Of a DNA stretch of 45,810 bases, positions 16,749 to 25,891 are shown piece by piece. Both the position numbers and the translations under genes were made by a program. Source of the stretch: Methylotenera_A sp046594885 (GTDB lineage: Bacteria; Pseudomonadota; Gammaproteobacteria; Burkholderiales; Methylophilaceae); assembly GCA_046594885.1 (NCBI GenBank), contig JBKJRD010000075.1, forward strand, positions 1 to 45,810, in the 5' to 3' direction. Every line of letters starts with the position of its first letter. Positions within the stretch are counted from its first letter, which is position 1. Under the pieces are notes generated by a model. The model searched no databases. It was not told where the DNA came from and saw only the letters and a program-made list of their open reading frames with translations.

Positions 16749-18539
16749 ATGACCGACACCTTTATTGCTTCTCAATCTAGCGCAAATGAAACCTTTATCC
16801 CCAGTAAAGATGCATCTCTAGAATCATCCATCGCGACTCTGCAAGCCAAATTATTGGCGCTAAGCATCCACACCGAAGAAAAATCATGGCTCAATGAGAT
16901 TGAGGGCATTTGGTCTGTACATGTAATTGATAAAGACTGCCCGCGCTTGTTTACCAACGGCAAAGGCGCTTCCCAATTGGCCGCCAGAGCCAGTGCATTG
17001 GGCGAATATTTTGAGCGTTTAAGCACCAATTACTTTTGGACACACTTTTACTTAGGCGAAAAAATCGCCAACAAAGACTTTGTACATTATCCGAATGAGC
17101 AATGGATTAAGTTAAAGGATGAAAAATGGCCAAAGCAAATATTAACACCTGAATTGCAAAAGTTTTATAACCCAGAAGGCACTTGCCCTGCCAGCAATTT
17201 GATTGATTTAAACTCTGGCAATAAAGATCGTGGTATTTGCGCAATCCCCTATACGCGTTTACGTGATAGCAAAACCGTATTGTTCCCTGTGAATTTAATT
17301 GGTAATTTGTACGTCAGTAATGGCATGAGCGCTGGCAACACCATGATGGAAGCGCGTACGCAGGCGCTCGCAGAAATTTTCGAGCGTGACATTAAATACA
17401 AAATTATTCGTGAAGGTATTTGCCTGCCGGATGTGCCTGAAAGTGTGTTAAACCGCTACCAACGCATTGCGGCTGGCATTAAAGGTTTGCGCGATGCAGG
17501 TTATGGCATATTGGTCAAAGACGCTTCACTTGGTGGCCAATATCCAGTCATGAACGTGACGCTATTGCACCCTGAGGATCAAGGTTGCTTTGCCAGCTTT
17601 GGTGCGCATCCACGCTTTGAAGTCGCGCTAGAGCGCGCATTGACTGAGCTGTTACAAGGCCGTGCGCTGGGTGAAAATGGAGCAGGCTTAAAAGGTTTTG
17701 CAGCTCCAGGCTTTGATATGGAAGAAATCGCCGATTCGCAAAACTTGGAGATTCATTTTGTGGACTCTAGTGGCGTCATAAGCTGGGACTTTTTGCGCAG
17801 CACACCAGATTACGCGTTTGTGGATTGGAACTTTGGCGGCTCATCTTTAACAACAAAAGCAACCGAAGAAGATTACAATTGGTGTGTCAATACCATACAT
17901 AACAGCGGTCATGACATGTATATTGCGGATTTTACGCATTTAGGCGTGTACGCCTGCCGCATATTTGTGCCGGGCATGAGTGAGATTTACCCAGTAGAAG
18001 AATTGCAGTGGGAAAACAATACAGTGGGCAATTTGGTGCGCCCTTTTGCATTACGTTTACCAGAATTAAGCCAAGCAGAATCTGCTGAATTACTAGAAAC
18101 TTTGCTTGATTTAGAGCTGGCAGATGAATTGCCAGTGACCACATTAATCGGCCTTTGCGCAGACCCCAATACCACATGGGTTGATTTACGCGCTGGCGAA
18201 TTAAAAACGCTGGCTGCGCTGGCGGCAGAAGACACAGATGAAATTTTAAATGGCTGTGCATGGATTGCACAGTTCGGTGAATTACCAGAAAAACGTGCCC
18301 GTGTTTACCGTTGTATTGCACATATTGTGCAAATTAAAGAGATAGCAGAATCGAAAGATACGGCTAATTTTGAAGCGAATTTAACCCTGCTTTATGGCGC
18401 AGAAACATTGCAACAAGCACATCAATTATTGAACCGCAAAGAACAGTATTTTGGTTTAGAAACCTTAGGTGCAAATATGGAAGGCAGCGTGATGCATCAG
18501 CGCTTGCTTGAAGCTTATGCTAAGGTTTGGAACGGATAA
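16749..18539 (+). CDS. ycaO: YcaO-domain protein, RimO-accessory type
   Basis: A 596-residue protein close in length and layout to E. coli YcaO (586). It has the ATP-binding YcaO motifs ASALGEYFERL (81-91), SNGMSAGNT (190-198) and EARTQALAEIFERD (201-214), and a helical C-terminal domain from about residue 450. E. coli YcaO helps RimO methylthiolate ribosomal protein S12. Other YcaO enzymes make azoline heterocycles in peptides. No precursor peptide, dehydrogenase or protease lies beside it, which favours the YcaO/RimO role. ATG 16749 has no clear ribosome-binding site. Its stop is 4 nt from that of the convergent glnE. Confidence 0.88.
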   Translation: MTDTFIASQSSANETFIPSKDASLESSIATLQAKLLALSIHTEEKSWLNEIEGIWSVHVIDKDCPRLFTNGKGASQLAARASALGEYFERLSTNYFWTHFYLGEKIANKDFVHYPNEQWIKLKDEKWPKQILTPELQKFYNPEGTCPASNLIDLNSGNKDRGICAIPYTRLRDSKTVLFPVNLIGNLYVSNGMSAGNTMMEARTQALAEIFERDIKYKIIREGICLPDVPESVLNRYQRIAAGIKGLRDAGYGILVKDASLGGQYPVMNVTLLHPEDQGCFASFGAHPRFEVALERALTELLQGRALGENGAGLKGFAAPGFDMEEIADSQNLEIHFVDSSGVISWDFLRSTPDYAFVDWNFGGSSLTTKATEEDYNWCVNTIHNSGHDMYIADFTHLGVYACRIFVPGMSEIYPVEELQWENNTVGNLVRPFALRLPELSQAESAELLETLLDLELADELPVTTLIGLCADPNTTWVDLRAGELKTLAALAAEDTDEILNGCAWIAQFGELPEKRARVYRCIAHIVQIKEIAESKDTANFEANLTLLYGAETLQQAHQLLNRKEQYFGLETLGANMEGSVMHQRLLEAYAKVWNG

Positions 18540-18543
18540 GTTT

Positions 18544-21360
18544 TTAATTTGTAAAAACCTGTTGCCATAAAGCACTTACGGCAAGAATGTGCGCTGCAAC
18601 TGCGCTAGCTTCTACTTTTGTTTGTGTCACCCCTTGCAACTTAAGCGCATGTTGCATTTTTCTATACTCTCGATAAGCCACAGCGACATTTTCTGCGGCT
18701 GATACTTCAATGATATTCAATGAAGCCAGCAACTTTAATAACGCAATATTGCCGATATTTTCGGTTAATTCTGCATGTTTGCTGGCATGACTTAACACTA
18801 AAAATTGCACTAAAAATTCCACATCAATAATGCCGCCTGCATCGTGTTTAATATCAAACATTCCTGCTTGGAGTTGATGGCTTACGCGCATTTTTTCGCG
18901 CATTTCAATCACCGATTTTTTAAGTACATCCACATCGCGCTGTTGACTCAATACTTGCACACGCACTTGTTCGAATGCTTTGCCAATATTGGCATCGCCT
19001 GCAATAAATCGCGCGCGGGTTAATGCTTGATGTTCCCACACCCACGCTTTATTGATCTGATATTCTTTAAATGCGTCGATACTGCTCACCAGCAAGCCGC
19101 TATTGCCATCTGGCCGTAACTGCAAATCGGTTTCATACAGCAAACCGGCATTGGTGATGCTGTTAAACCAGTTATTAATACGTTGTGCGAAACGCGCATA
19201 GATTTCAGCGGTGTTTCCGCTGCTTTGCAATTTATCGTCATTAGCGTTTTCAGCCGCATTGTCGTTTCTAGCATCTTCATGCGAATGACTATAAAGAAAT
19301 ATGATATCTAAATCAGACATATAGCCTAATTCTTTACTACCTAACTTGCCATAACCGATGACGGCAAAATATGGCGTATCGATATGCTTAAATTTCAGAC
19401 TATCCCAAATAATGGGCAAACTCACTTGTACGATCACATCGGCCAAGTTGCTTAAATAATCCGATAAGATTTCTAATGGCAACGCATTTGCCACATCTTG
19501 CGCGGCAAATTTTAAAATGCTGGCATGTTTAAAATGCCGCATGGCATCCATCTGCGCTTCGGTGTCATTTTGTAGATGTTGCATTTTTTCACTTAATTCC
19601 GCCTTTAATAATGCAAAATCTGGCGCTGTGTATAAGGTGCGTGAATCCAATAATTCATCCAATAAAATGGGATGTGCCGATAAATATTGCGCCAACCAAG
19701 GGCTGGCAGCGCATAGCTTAATCAGCAAATTTAACGCTTGTGGATATTCTGTTAATAGCGCCAAATAACTTGCGCGACGGCAAATATCTTCCAGCAAACT
19801 AATGCTGCGTAATAAGGCAACATCACTATTTTGCTCATTTGCAGCAATGGCAATGACTAATGGCATTAAGCGATCGAATCGCTGGCGGCTGTTTTCTGGT
19901 AGCTGTTTATATCGACTGCTCGCCCGTAACATTTTTAAGCGCTGCAAAGCTTCGTTCGCATCTTGATAGCCTGCATCAGATAACGTTAGTAGCGCAATAT
20001 CAGGCTCAAGTGTTTGTTGCCAAAGTGCAATTTCGGTTTCATACTGTTGGTCAGTTTGGCTAATTTTAGCGTTGACTGACGATGCTTCACTATTAAAAGT
20101 GGCATCAAAATGTAGCTGTACGTTTTGTCTATGCGCATTCAACTGTGCTAAAAAACTTTGCCAAGTTTTAAACTGCATTGTGCTGGCTATGCGCGCTTGC
20201 GTTGTGTCATTTTTGGGTAAATCCTGCGTTTGCTGGTCGTCCACATACATGAGTCTATGTTCTAAATTTCTTAGAAATACATAAGCAGCTGTTAATTCAC
20301 TGACTGTTTTTTGTGGCAATAAGTCTTTGTTTTGTAATAGTTTCAATACTAATAAAGTGGGTTTTATTTGCAAACTGACATCTGTTCCACCGCGTATCAG
20401 CTGAAAAACTTGTGCAATAAATTCAATCTCGCGTATGCCACCGCGGCCTAATTTAATGTTGTCTTGCAGGCCTTTTTGCAGTACATCACGCTGAATTTGC
20501 AATTTTAAATCGCGCAAACTGGCTAAAGCGTTGTAGTCGAGATATTTTCGGAACACAAATGGCTTTAACAACTTGGTAATCATCGCATCAGGCCCAGCCA
20601 CAACACGGCCTTTTATCCACGCATAGCGCTCCCACTCACGACCATTGTCTTGGTAATACGCTTCTAGCGCATCGCAATTTGGTACCAACACACCCTCAGC
20701 GCCAAATGGCCGCAAACGCATATCCATTCTGAACACAAAACCATCTTCAGTTACGTCATCCAGCGCTGATATCACTTTTTTGCCCAGCTTATTAAAAAAG
20801 TCCTGATTGCTGATGACATTGGCTGGATTGTTATCACTAAGTGTTTCGCCCTCTTCTTCAAAACTGAATATTAAATCTACATCGGACGACACATTTAACT
20901 CACAGCCACCCAACTTGCCCATTCCAACCACAATCATCTGTTGCGGCTTGCCTGCGCTATTGCACGGCTTGCCATAGCTATTTGCCAGCAGCGCATAATG
21001 AAAATTAACCGCTGCTTGAATGGTGATCTCAGCCAAATCTGAAATAGTTTGCATCACCTCATTTAAATCGCACAATTGGTTTAAATCGCGATAAATTACC
21101 CTTAACATGACACGCTGGCGTAACTGTCTTAACACTTTTTTTAGGGCAATTTCTTCTATGGCTTTATGATCATCTAAAAATACTTGCATGCTTTGACGCG
21201 CATAGGGTTGCGTATGATTTTCTAGCAAATCTTTTAGCAATAGGTCATTTGTTGCAAGCAGTCGCGCAGCATACAAACTGCAGTTAACGACCTGTTGCAA
21301 TCCAGCCTCAAAAGCCGTTGGCGCTTGCGTTGGAGATAAATATTTATCCAGTGTTAGCAT
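18544..21360 (-). CDS. glnE: Bifunctional glutamine synthetase adenylyltransferase/deadenylylase
   Basis: A 938-residue cytoplasmic enzyme (E. coli 946) that adds and removes AMP on glutamine synthetase under PII control. Two nucleotidyltransferase domains are visible: VVGMGKLGGCELNVSSDVDL at about 144-163 (deadenylylase half) and YGKLGSKELGYMSDLDIIFL at about 670-690 (adenylylase half). Each has the paired catalytic Asp, and each is followed by helical PII-uridylyltransferase-like domains. ATG 21360 has no visible ribosome-binding site. It is divergent from acs, and the 108-nt gap holds inverted repeats. Confidence 0.96.
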   Translation of the reverse strand: MLTLDKYLSPTQAPTAFEAGLQQVVNCSLYAARLLATNDLLLKDLLENHTQPYARQSMQVFLDDHKAIEEIALKKVLRQLRQRVMLRVIYRDLNQLCDLNEVMQTISDLAEITIQAAVNFHYALLANSYGKPCNSAGKPQQMIVVGMGKLGGCELNVSSDVDLIFSFEEEGETLSDNNPANVISNQDFFNKLGKKVISALDDVTEDGFVFRMDMRLRPFGAEGVLVPNCDALEAYYQDNGREWERYAWIKGRVVAGPDAMITKLLKPFVFRKYLDYNALASLRDLKLQIQRDVLQKGLQDNIKLGRGGIREIEFIAQVFQLIRGGTDVSLQIKPTLLVLKLLQNKDLLPQKTVSELTAAYVFLRNLEHRLMYVDDQQTQDLPKNDTTQARIASTMQFKTWQSFLAQLNAHRQNVQLHFDATFNSEASSVNAKISQTDQQYETEIALWQQTLEPDIALLTLSDAGYQDANEALQRLKMLRASSRYKQLPENSRQRFDRLMPLVIAIAANEQNSDVALLRSISLLEDICRRASYLALLTEYPQALNLLIKLCAASPWLAQYLSAHPILLDELLDSRTLYTAPDFALLKAELSEKMQHLQNDTEAQMDAMRHFKHASILKFAAQDVANALPLEILSDYLSNLADVIVQVSLPIIWDSLKFKHIDTPYFAVIGYGKLGSKELGYMSDLDIIFLYSHSHEDARNDNAAENANDDKLQSSGNTAEIYARFAQRINNWFNSITNAGLLYETDLQLRPDGNSGLLVSSIDAFKEYQINKAWVWEHQALTRARFIAGDANIGKAFEQVRVQVLSQQRDVDVLKKSVIEMREKMRVSHQLQAGMFDIKHDAGGIIDVEFLVQFLVLSHASKHAELTENIGNIALLKLLASLNIIEVSAAENVAVAYREYRKMQHALKLQGVTQTKVEASAVAAHILAVSALWQQVFTN

Positions 21361-21369
21361 GGGTTTTTT

Positions 21370-21417
21370 AAGGTAATATATTGGTTAACTATTGTGTTAC
21401 ATGTTACCTTAAACATG
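21370..21417. promoter_or_regulatory. Overlapping inverted repeats between glnE and acs
   Basis: AAGGTAA at 21370-21376 pairs with TTACCTT at 21404-21410. Overlapping the second arm is CATGTT-N6-AACATG at 21400-21417. They sit in the divergent promoter region and could be operator sites. No known regulator motif is recognised, and chance remains possible. Confidence 0.3.
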
Positions 21418-21468
21418 ATTATAAAAAGTAAATGTCATTCATAAATGGCAAATTGGGGGTTGCTTTGC

Positions 21469-23448
21469 ATGGCTATTGAATCTGTTTTAACCGAAAATCG
21501 CGTCTTTCATCCGAGTGAAGCATTTAAAGCGCAGGCCAATGTTTCTGGCATGGATGCATATCATGCACTTTGTGCTGAAGCCGAAGCGGATTATGAGGGT
21601 TTCTGGGCAAAATTGGCACGCGAATTATTGGTATGGCATCAACCGTTTACCAAAACGCTCAATGTAGCAAACGCGCCGTTTTACAAATGGTTTGAAGATG
21701 GCGAGTTAAACGTTTCTGTTAACTGTCTAGATAAGCATTTAGCTACCATTCCCAATAAAATTGCGATTATTTTTGAAGCCGATAACGGGGAATCGAGAAC
21801 GGTCACCTATCTTGAGCTATATCATCAAGTGTGCCAGTTTGCTAACGGCTTAAAAACCCTTAATTTGCCATTCGGCTCGCGTGTCATTATTTACTTGCCT
21901 ATGGGCATTGAGGCGATAGTCGCCATGCAAGCCTGTGCTCGCTTAGGCTTAATCCATAGCGTGGTATTTGGCGGCTTTTCTGCCAAAAGCCTGAATGAAC
22001 GCATGATTGACGCAGGTGCGATTGCAGTGATTACTTCAGATGGTCAGTTTCGTGGCGGCAAAACATTGCCATTAAAAGCGGCTGTAGATGAAGGTGTCTC
22101 CATGGGCGGATGTGAAGCCATCCAAAAAGTAATTGTGCTTAAAAAAACTGGACAAGAAGTGGCATGGAACGAAAAAGATATCTGGTGGAGCGACTTAATC
22201 GCGGGCCAGGCAGAAGAATGTGAGCCAGTGATGGTGAATGCAGAACACCCACTGTTCTTGTTATATACAAGCGGTTCAACAGGCAAACCAAAAGGTGTAC
22301 AACATAGCTCTGCTGGCTATTTATTGCATGCCATGAACACCATGCGCTGGACGTTTGATGTAAAACCCAATGATGTTTACTGGTGTACAGCAGATGTGGG
22401 CTGGATTACTGGACATAGCTATGTGACTTATGGACCATTGGCAATGGGTGCCACTCAAGTAGTTTTCGAAGGCATTCCTACCTATCCAAATGCTGGACGC
22501 TTTTGGCAGATGATTGAAAAGCACAAAGTATCTATTTTTTACACGGCGCCAACTGCTATTCGCTCACTCATTAAATCCAGCGAAACCGATGCAAGTACAC
22601 ATCCTAAAAATTATGATTTAACGAGTTTGCGATTATTAGGCACTGTAGGCGAGCCGATTAATCCAGAAGCGTGGATGTGGTATTTTGAGCAAGTTGGCGG
22701 CGGTCATTGTCCAATTGCCGATACTTTTTGGCAAACAGAAACAGGTGGCCACGTCATAACGCCATTACCAGGCGCCCATGCGTTAACACCAGGCTCTTGC
22801 AACATGCCATTCCCCGGCATTGTGATTGACGTGGTCGATGAAACAGGTAAAGATTTGCCTTGGGGCACTGGCGGATTGTTAGTGATTAAAAAGCCATGGC
22901 CATCCATGATACGCACCATCTACAACGACCCAGAACGTTTCGTTACGAACTATTACCCCGCTGACTTAGGTGGCAAATTATATTTAGCAGGCGATGGCGC
23001 AGTGCGTGATGCGAAAACTGGCAACTTCACTATTATGGGTCGTATTGATGACGTACTCAATGTGTCTGGTCACAGGCTAGGCACGATGGAGATTGAATCT
23101 GCATTGGTTTCAAATCCACTCGTGGCAGAAGCCGCAGTAGTCGGTAAACCACATGATATTAAAGGCGAATCCGTGGTGGCTTATGTGGTGCTAAAAGGTG
23201 CTAGACCAACTGGAGAAGAGGCCAAAAAAATTGTCGAAAATTTACGTAACTGGGTAGGTAAAGAAATCGGCCCGATTGCTAAACCTGATGAAATAAGGTT
23301 TGGTGACAATTTACCAAAAACCCGCAGCGGCAAGATTATGCGCAGGCTGTTGCGCAGCCTAGCAAAAGGCGAAGAAATTACTTCAGATATATCAACATTG
23401 GATAATCCAGCGATACTGGAGCAATTGAAAGAAGTGGTTAAAGTGTGA
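21469..23448 (+). CDS. acs: Acetyl-CoA synthetase (AMP-forming)
   Basis: A 659-residue cytoplasmic enzyme that makes acetyl-CoA from acetate, ATP and CoA through acetyl-AMP. Motifs: YTSGSTGKPKG near 265-275, DTFWQTETGGH, the hinge segment YLAGDGAVRD with GRIDDVLNVSGHRLGT, and the acetylation-regulated Lys622 in PKTRSGKIMRRL, equivalent to Lys609 of E. coli Acs. Length and C-terminus fit Acs rather than PrpE. The frame opens at ATG 21445. ATG 21469 (MAIESVLTENRV) is preferred, with GGGGG 9 nt upstream. It may share regulation with the divergent glnE. Confidence 0.93.
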   Translation: MAIESVLTENRVFHPSEAFKAQANVSGMDAYHALCAEAEADYEGFWAKLARELLVWHQPFTKTLNVANAPFYKWFEDGELNVSVNCLDKHLATIPNKIAIIFEADNGESRTVTYLELYHQVCQFANGLKTLNLPFGSRVIIYLPMGIEAIVAMQACARLGLIHSVVFGGFSAKSLNERMIDAGAIAVITSDGQFRGGKTLPLKAAVDEGVSMGGCEAIQKVIVLKKTGQEVAWNEKDIWWSDLIAGQAEECEPVMVNAEHPLFLLYTSGSTGKPKGVQHSSAGYLLHAMNTMRWTFDVKPNDVYWCTADVGWITGHSYVTYGPLAMGATQVVFEGIPTYPNAGRFWQMIEKHKVSIFYTAPTAIRSLIKSSETDASTHPKNYDLTSLRLLGTVGEPINPEAWMWYFEQVGGGHCPIADTFWQTETGGHVITPLPGAHALTPGSCNMPFPGIVIDVVDETGKDLPWGTGGLLVIKKPWPSMIRTIYNDPERFVTNYYPADLGGKLYLAGDGAVRDAKTGNFTIMGRIDDVLNVSGHRLGTMEIESALVSNPLVAEAAVVGKPHDIKGESVVAYVVLKGARPTGEEAKKIVENLRNWVGKEIGPIAKPDEIRFGDNLPKTRSGKIMRRLLRSLAKGEEITSDISTLDNPAILEQLKEVVKV

Positions 23449-23507
23449 TTATATTTGATCTAAACCCCAATAATATCCAGCAATAGGATTTAAACTCTTA
23501 CTTTAAT

Positions 23508-24404
23508 ATGTATAAATTAAATAAATTTGCTTCCATAATAGGTAGAGGCTTGAACCAGTGTGGAAATTACAATGATGTGTCCACCATCGCTATGGGAACG
23601 TCAATTCCCCAAGTTGTACACCAAAGCTACCCAAGTAAGACTCTACCAATTGAAATTCAAAATAATATTGATTTGCTAAAATCAATAAACCCAAACTGGA
23701 AGTTTAAACTTTATGATGACCATGATATTCAAACTTATATTGAAACTTACTTTCCAAAATTAGTTGATATTTATAAGAAAATTAACCCGAAATATGGCGC
23801 TGCTAGAGTCGATTTTTTTAGGTATCTACTCATATATAACGAGGGAGGTATTTACTTAGACATAAAAAGCAGCTTATCTAAGCCTTTAAATGAGATTATT
23901 CATGCGGATGATAAGTACTTATTGTCACACTGGCAAAACGATACTGGGCAGCCTTATGAAAAATCTGGTTTTTATGTTGATTTGAAAAATAAATTTGGAG
24001 AATTTCAACAGTGGCATATTGCCTCTGTAAAGGGACACCCTTTTTTAAAAGCAGTAATTGAAAACGTATGTAATAACATCAAAAATTACAGTCCATTTTT
24101 GCATCATACTGGTGAGATTGGCGTGCTAAGGGTTACCGGGCCTATCGCTTACACTATGGCTATCACAAAGCATCTTGAATACTATCCCCATAGATTAGTA
24201 CGTTCTAATGTTGAACTAAACTTTGTGTACAGCATTTTTACTACAAATCGAGCACACAAGCATCATTTTTTATTTAAGACTCACTACTCAAAACTGAATG
24301 AACCAGTAGTTAACTCAAATTATTTTATCAACTTACTTTTTAAAACCTATCAACCATTCAAAGATTATTTAGTGATCTTAAATAAAAAGGTATTTAAAAA
24401 ATAG
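23508..24404 (+). CDS. GT32-like glycosyltransferase (DXD sugar-binding type)
   Basis: A 298-residue protein with the GT32/capsular-polysaccharide pattern: IPQVVHQSYPSKTLP near residue 33, YGAARVDFFRYLLIYNEGGI and YLDIKSSLSKPL in the nucleotide-sugar site. The usual second Asp of DXD is Lys here (DIK). I believe DIK also occurs in some relatives, but it deserves checking. It probably adds a sugar to a surface glycan. Donor and acceptor are unknown. The gene is clearly more AT-rich than its neighbours, as is the next glycosyltransferase. There is no strong ribosome-binding site. Confidence 0.78.
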   Translation: MYKLNKFASIIGRGLNQCGNYNDVSTIAMGTSIPQVVHQSYPSKTLPIEIQNNIDLLKSINPNWKFKLYDDHDIQTYIETYFPKLVDIYKKINPKYGAARVDFFRYLLIYNEGGIYLDIKSSLSKPLNEIIHADDKYLLSHWQNDTGQPYEKSGFYVDLKNKFGEFQQWHIASVKGHPFLKAVIENVCNNIKNYSPFLHHTGEIGVLRVTGPIAYTMAITKHLEYYPHRLVRSNVELNFVYSIFTTNRAHKHHFLFKTHYSKLNEPVVNSNYFINLLFKTYQPFKDYLVILNKKVFKK

Positions 24405-24425
24405 TTTGTTTATTAGGCAAACAAA
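24405..24425. terminator. Possible terminator between convergent glycosyltransferase genes
   Basis: A 7-bp AT-rich stem (tttgttt / aaacaaa) with a 7-nt loop directly after the stop at 24404 and before the convergent stop at 24440. Weak, but well placed. Confidence 0.35.
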
Positions 24426-24439
24426 TAATTGATGAATTT

Positions 24440-25687
24440 TCAAACCTCTGCGCAAACCCATTCCCAAGTCTTGAGAGACTGGTCACCCACAAACTGACTG
24501 TGCTGTAAAATTGCATTCATTAACGTTTTTGAAAAGTTATCTGGGTGGTGAAACTCAGAAAGCTTTAAAGCTTTGCTATTTAACTCAAAGTGCTCTAAGT
24601 TTTTTTTAGCATTATTTATGGCAACTTTAATAGATTCACTATCATTAACATTACAAATTTCACCTAAATTAAATCTTTTAAGCATCATTCCTGTATAGCC
24701 ACATTCATCTGCAATAATCATCCTTCTTGCAACTACCGCTTTTAGTAAATTTGCTGATAGATTCATCCTTCTATACTGCAATAAAGCATGAATATCAATT
24801 GCGGCATACCCTAGCTGCACTTCTTTTGTAGACAGGTGGCGATTAACTATAATAACTTTGCCGTGATCAATTAAATCTTGGTAATTTTTTTCAATTAATT
24901 CAAAGTAAAGTTGGTTCATTTGCCCCATTAACAACAAACGACAGTTTTCACCACTATTGCTAGCTTTAAAAGCTTCTATTAGTTCTGGTATAGCTTTTCT
25001 AGCATCCATCATTCCTACAAACCCAATATAAATACCATCCACTGGCACACCAAGAGTCAGTCGAGATTGCGTGACATTGAGTTTTAAATTATGAAGAACA
25101 GGGTCAGGCAATAACTTTAGAGTCTTTGATGCCAATATGCGTTGTCTTGAGGCACTTTCGTAAACGACTGGGTTAACAAAAAAAAGTGTATCCCAAGTTG
25201 AGTACTTCCAACAAAACTCGAATCCGAACTGCTTGATCTGCTCTTTCCAATTGAGCTTTCCATCTCTAGGAAAACCGTAATGAAAAATACCAATTGATTT
25301 ACATCGCCAATTTTTTTTAAATTTTGGTACATATTTAAGTAATGCATCAAAAGCTATATCATAATCAGCAGTTACTCTTAGTATGACATCTGCGCGTTCC
25401 CGCTTAATAGCTTTCTGATAGGCCTTGTATAAGTGCAGTTTATTTTGCCAAGTATTTGCAGGTCCTACGTCTTCGAGGCTAGCATCAAACCTTAAATTTA
25501 GCTTTTCTTCTTCGTTTTTTTTAGTTAACTCCGTATGCAAAAAACGCTCATAATGATCTTTGGTTATAGTAATAACCACTTCACTTAATTGATTATTCAA
25601 AAGAGCTGTTTTAAGCTCGGGCAATAAACTTTCAATATAATTAGTATAATGACCGCCAGAATATGCTTCCAGAATCTGTAATTTCAT
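24440..25687 (-). CDS. GT-B fold glycosyltransferase (group 1-like)
   Basis: A 415-residue protein. A glycine-rich N-terminus (LEAYSGGHYTNYIESLLPEL) and a C-terminal half with IYIGFVGMMDARKAIPELIEAF and LLLMGQMN then VIIVNRHLSTKEVQLGYAAIDIHALLQYR fit the donor-binding half of GT4-like enzymes. The usual Glu-x7-Glu motif is not obvious (about RRMNLSANLLKAVVARRMIIADE), so the subfamily is unsure. AT-rich like the convergent GT32 gene. Acceptor and donor unknown. Confidence 0.7.
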   Translation of the reverse strand: MKLQILEAYSGGHYTNYIESLLPELKTALLNNQLSEVVITITKDHYERFLHTELTKKNEEEKLNLRFDASLEDVGPANTWQNKLHLYKAYQKAIKRERADVILRVTADYDIAFDALLKYVPKFKKNWRCKSIGIFHYGFPRDGKLNWKEQIKQFGFEFCWKYSTWDTLFFVNPVVYESASRQRILASKTLKLLPDPVLHNLKLNVTQSRLTLGVPVDGIYIGFVGMMDARKAIPELIEAFKASNSGENCRLLLMGQMNQLYFELIEKNYQDLIDHGKVIIVNRHLSTKEVQLGYAAIDIHALLQYRRMNLSANLLKAVVARRMIIADECGYTGMMLKRFNLGEICNVNDSESIKVAINNAKKNLEHFELNSKALKLSEFHHPDNFSKTLMNAILQHSQFVGDQSLKTWEWVCAEV

Positions 25688-25891
25688 GCCTTAGCACCTT
25701 AAGGTAATTGATTAAAAATCTATTTTAACAAAAAATTGTAATTTTATTTAAGTGGCTATAGTCCATGGAGTTTTGAATTGGATTGCATAAAACCTTTATT
25801 TTATTAATTTTTACTGAGTAGCATCAGAGCTTTATTCCAGCATTAATATTAATTTAAGCTAAAATATATATAATTATTTAAATAAGCTTTT

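Noticed and set aside
16749..18539. A TOMM or azoline peptide biosynthesis cluster around ycaO
   Set aside because: No precursor peptide, dehydrogenase, E1-like partner or transporter nearby; the protein matches the E. coli YcaO layout.
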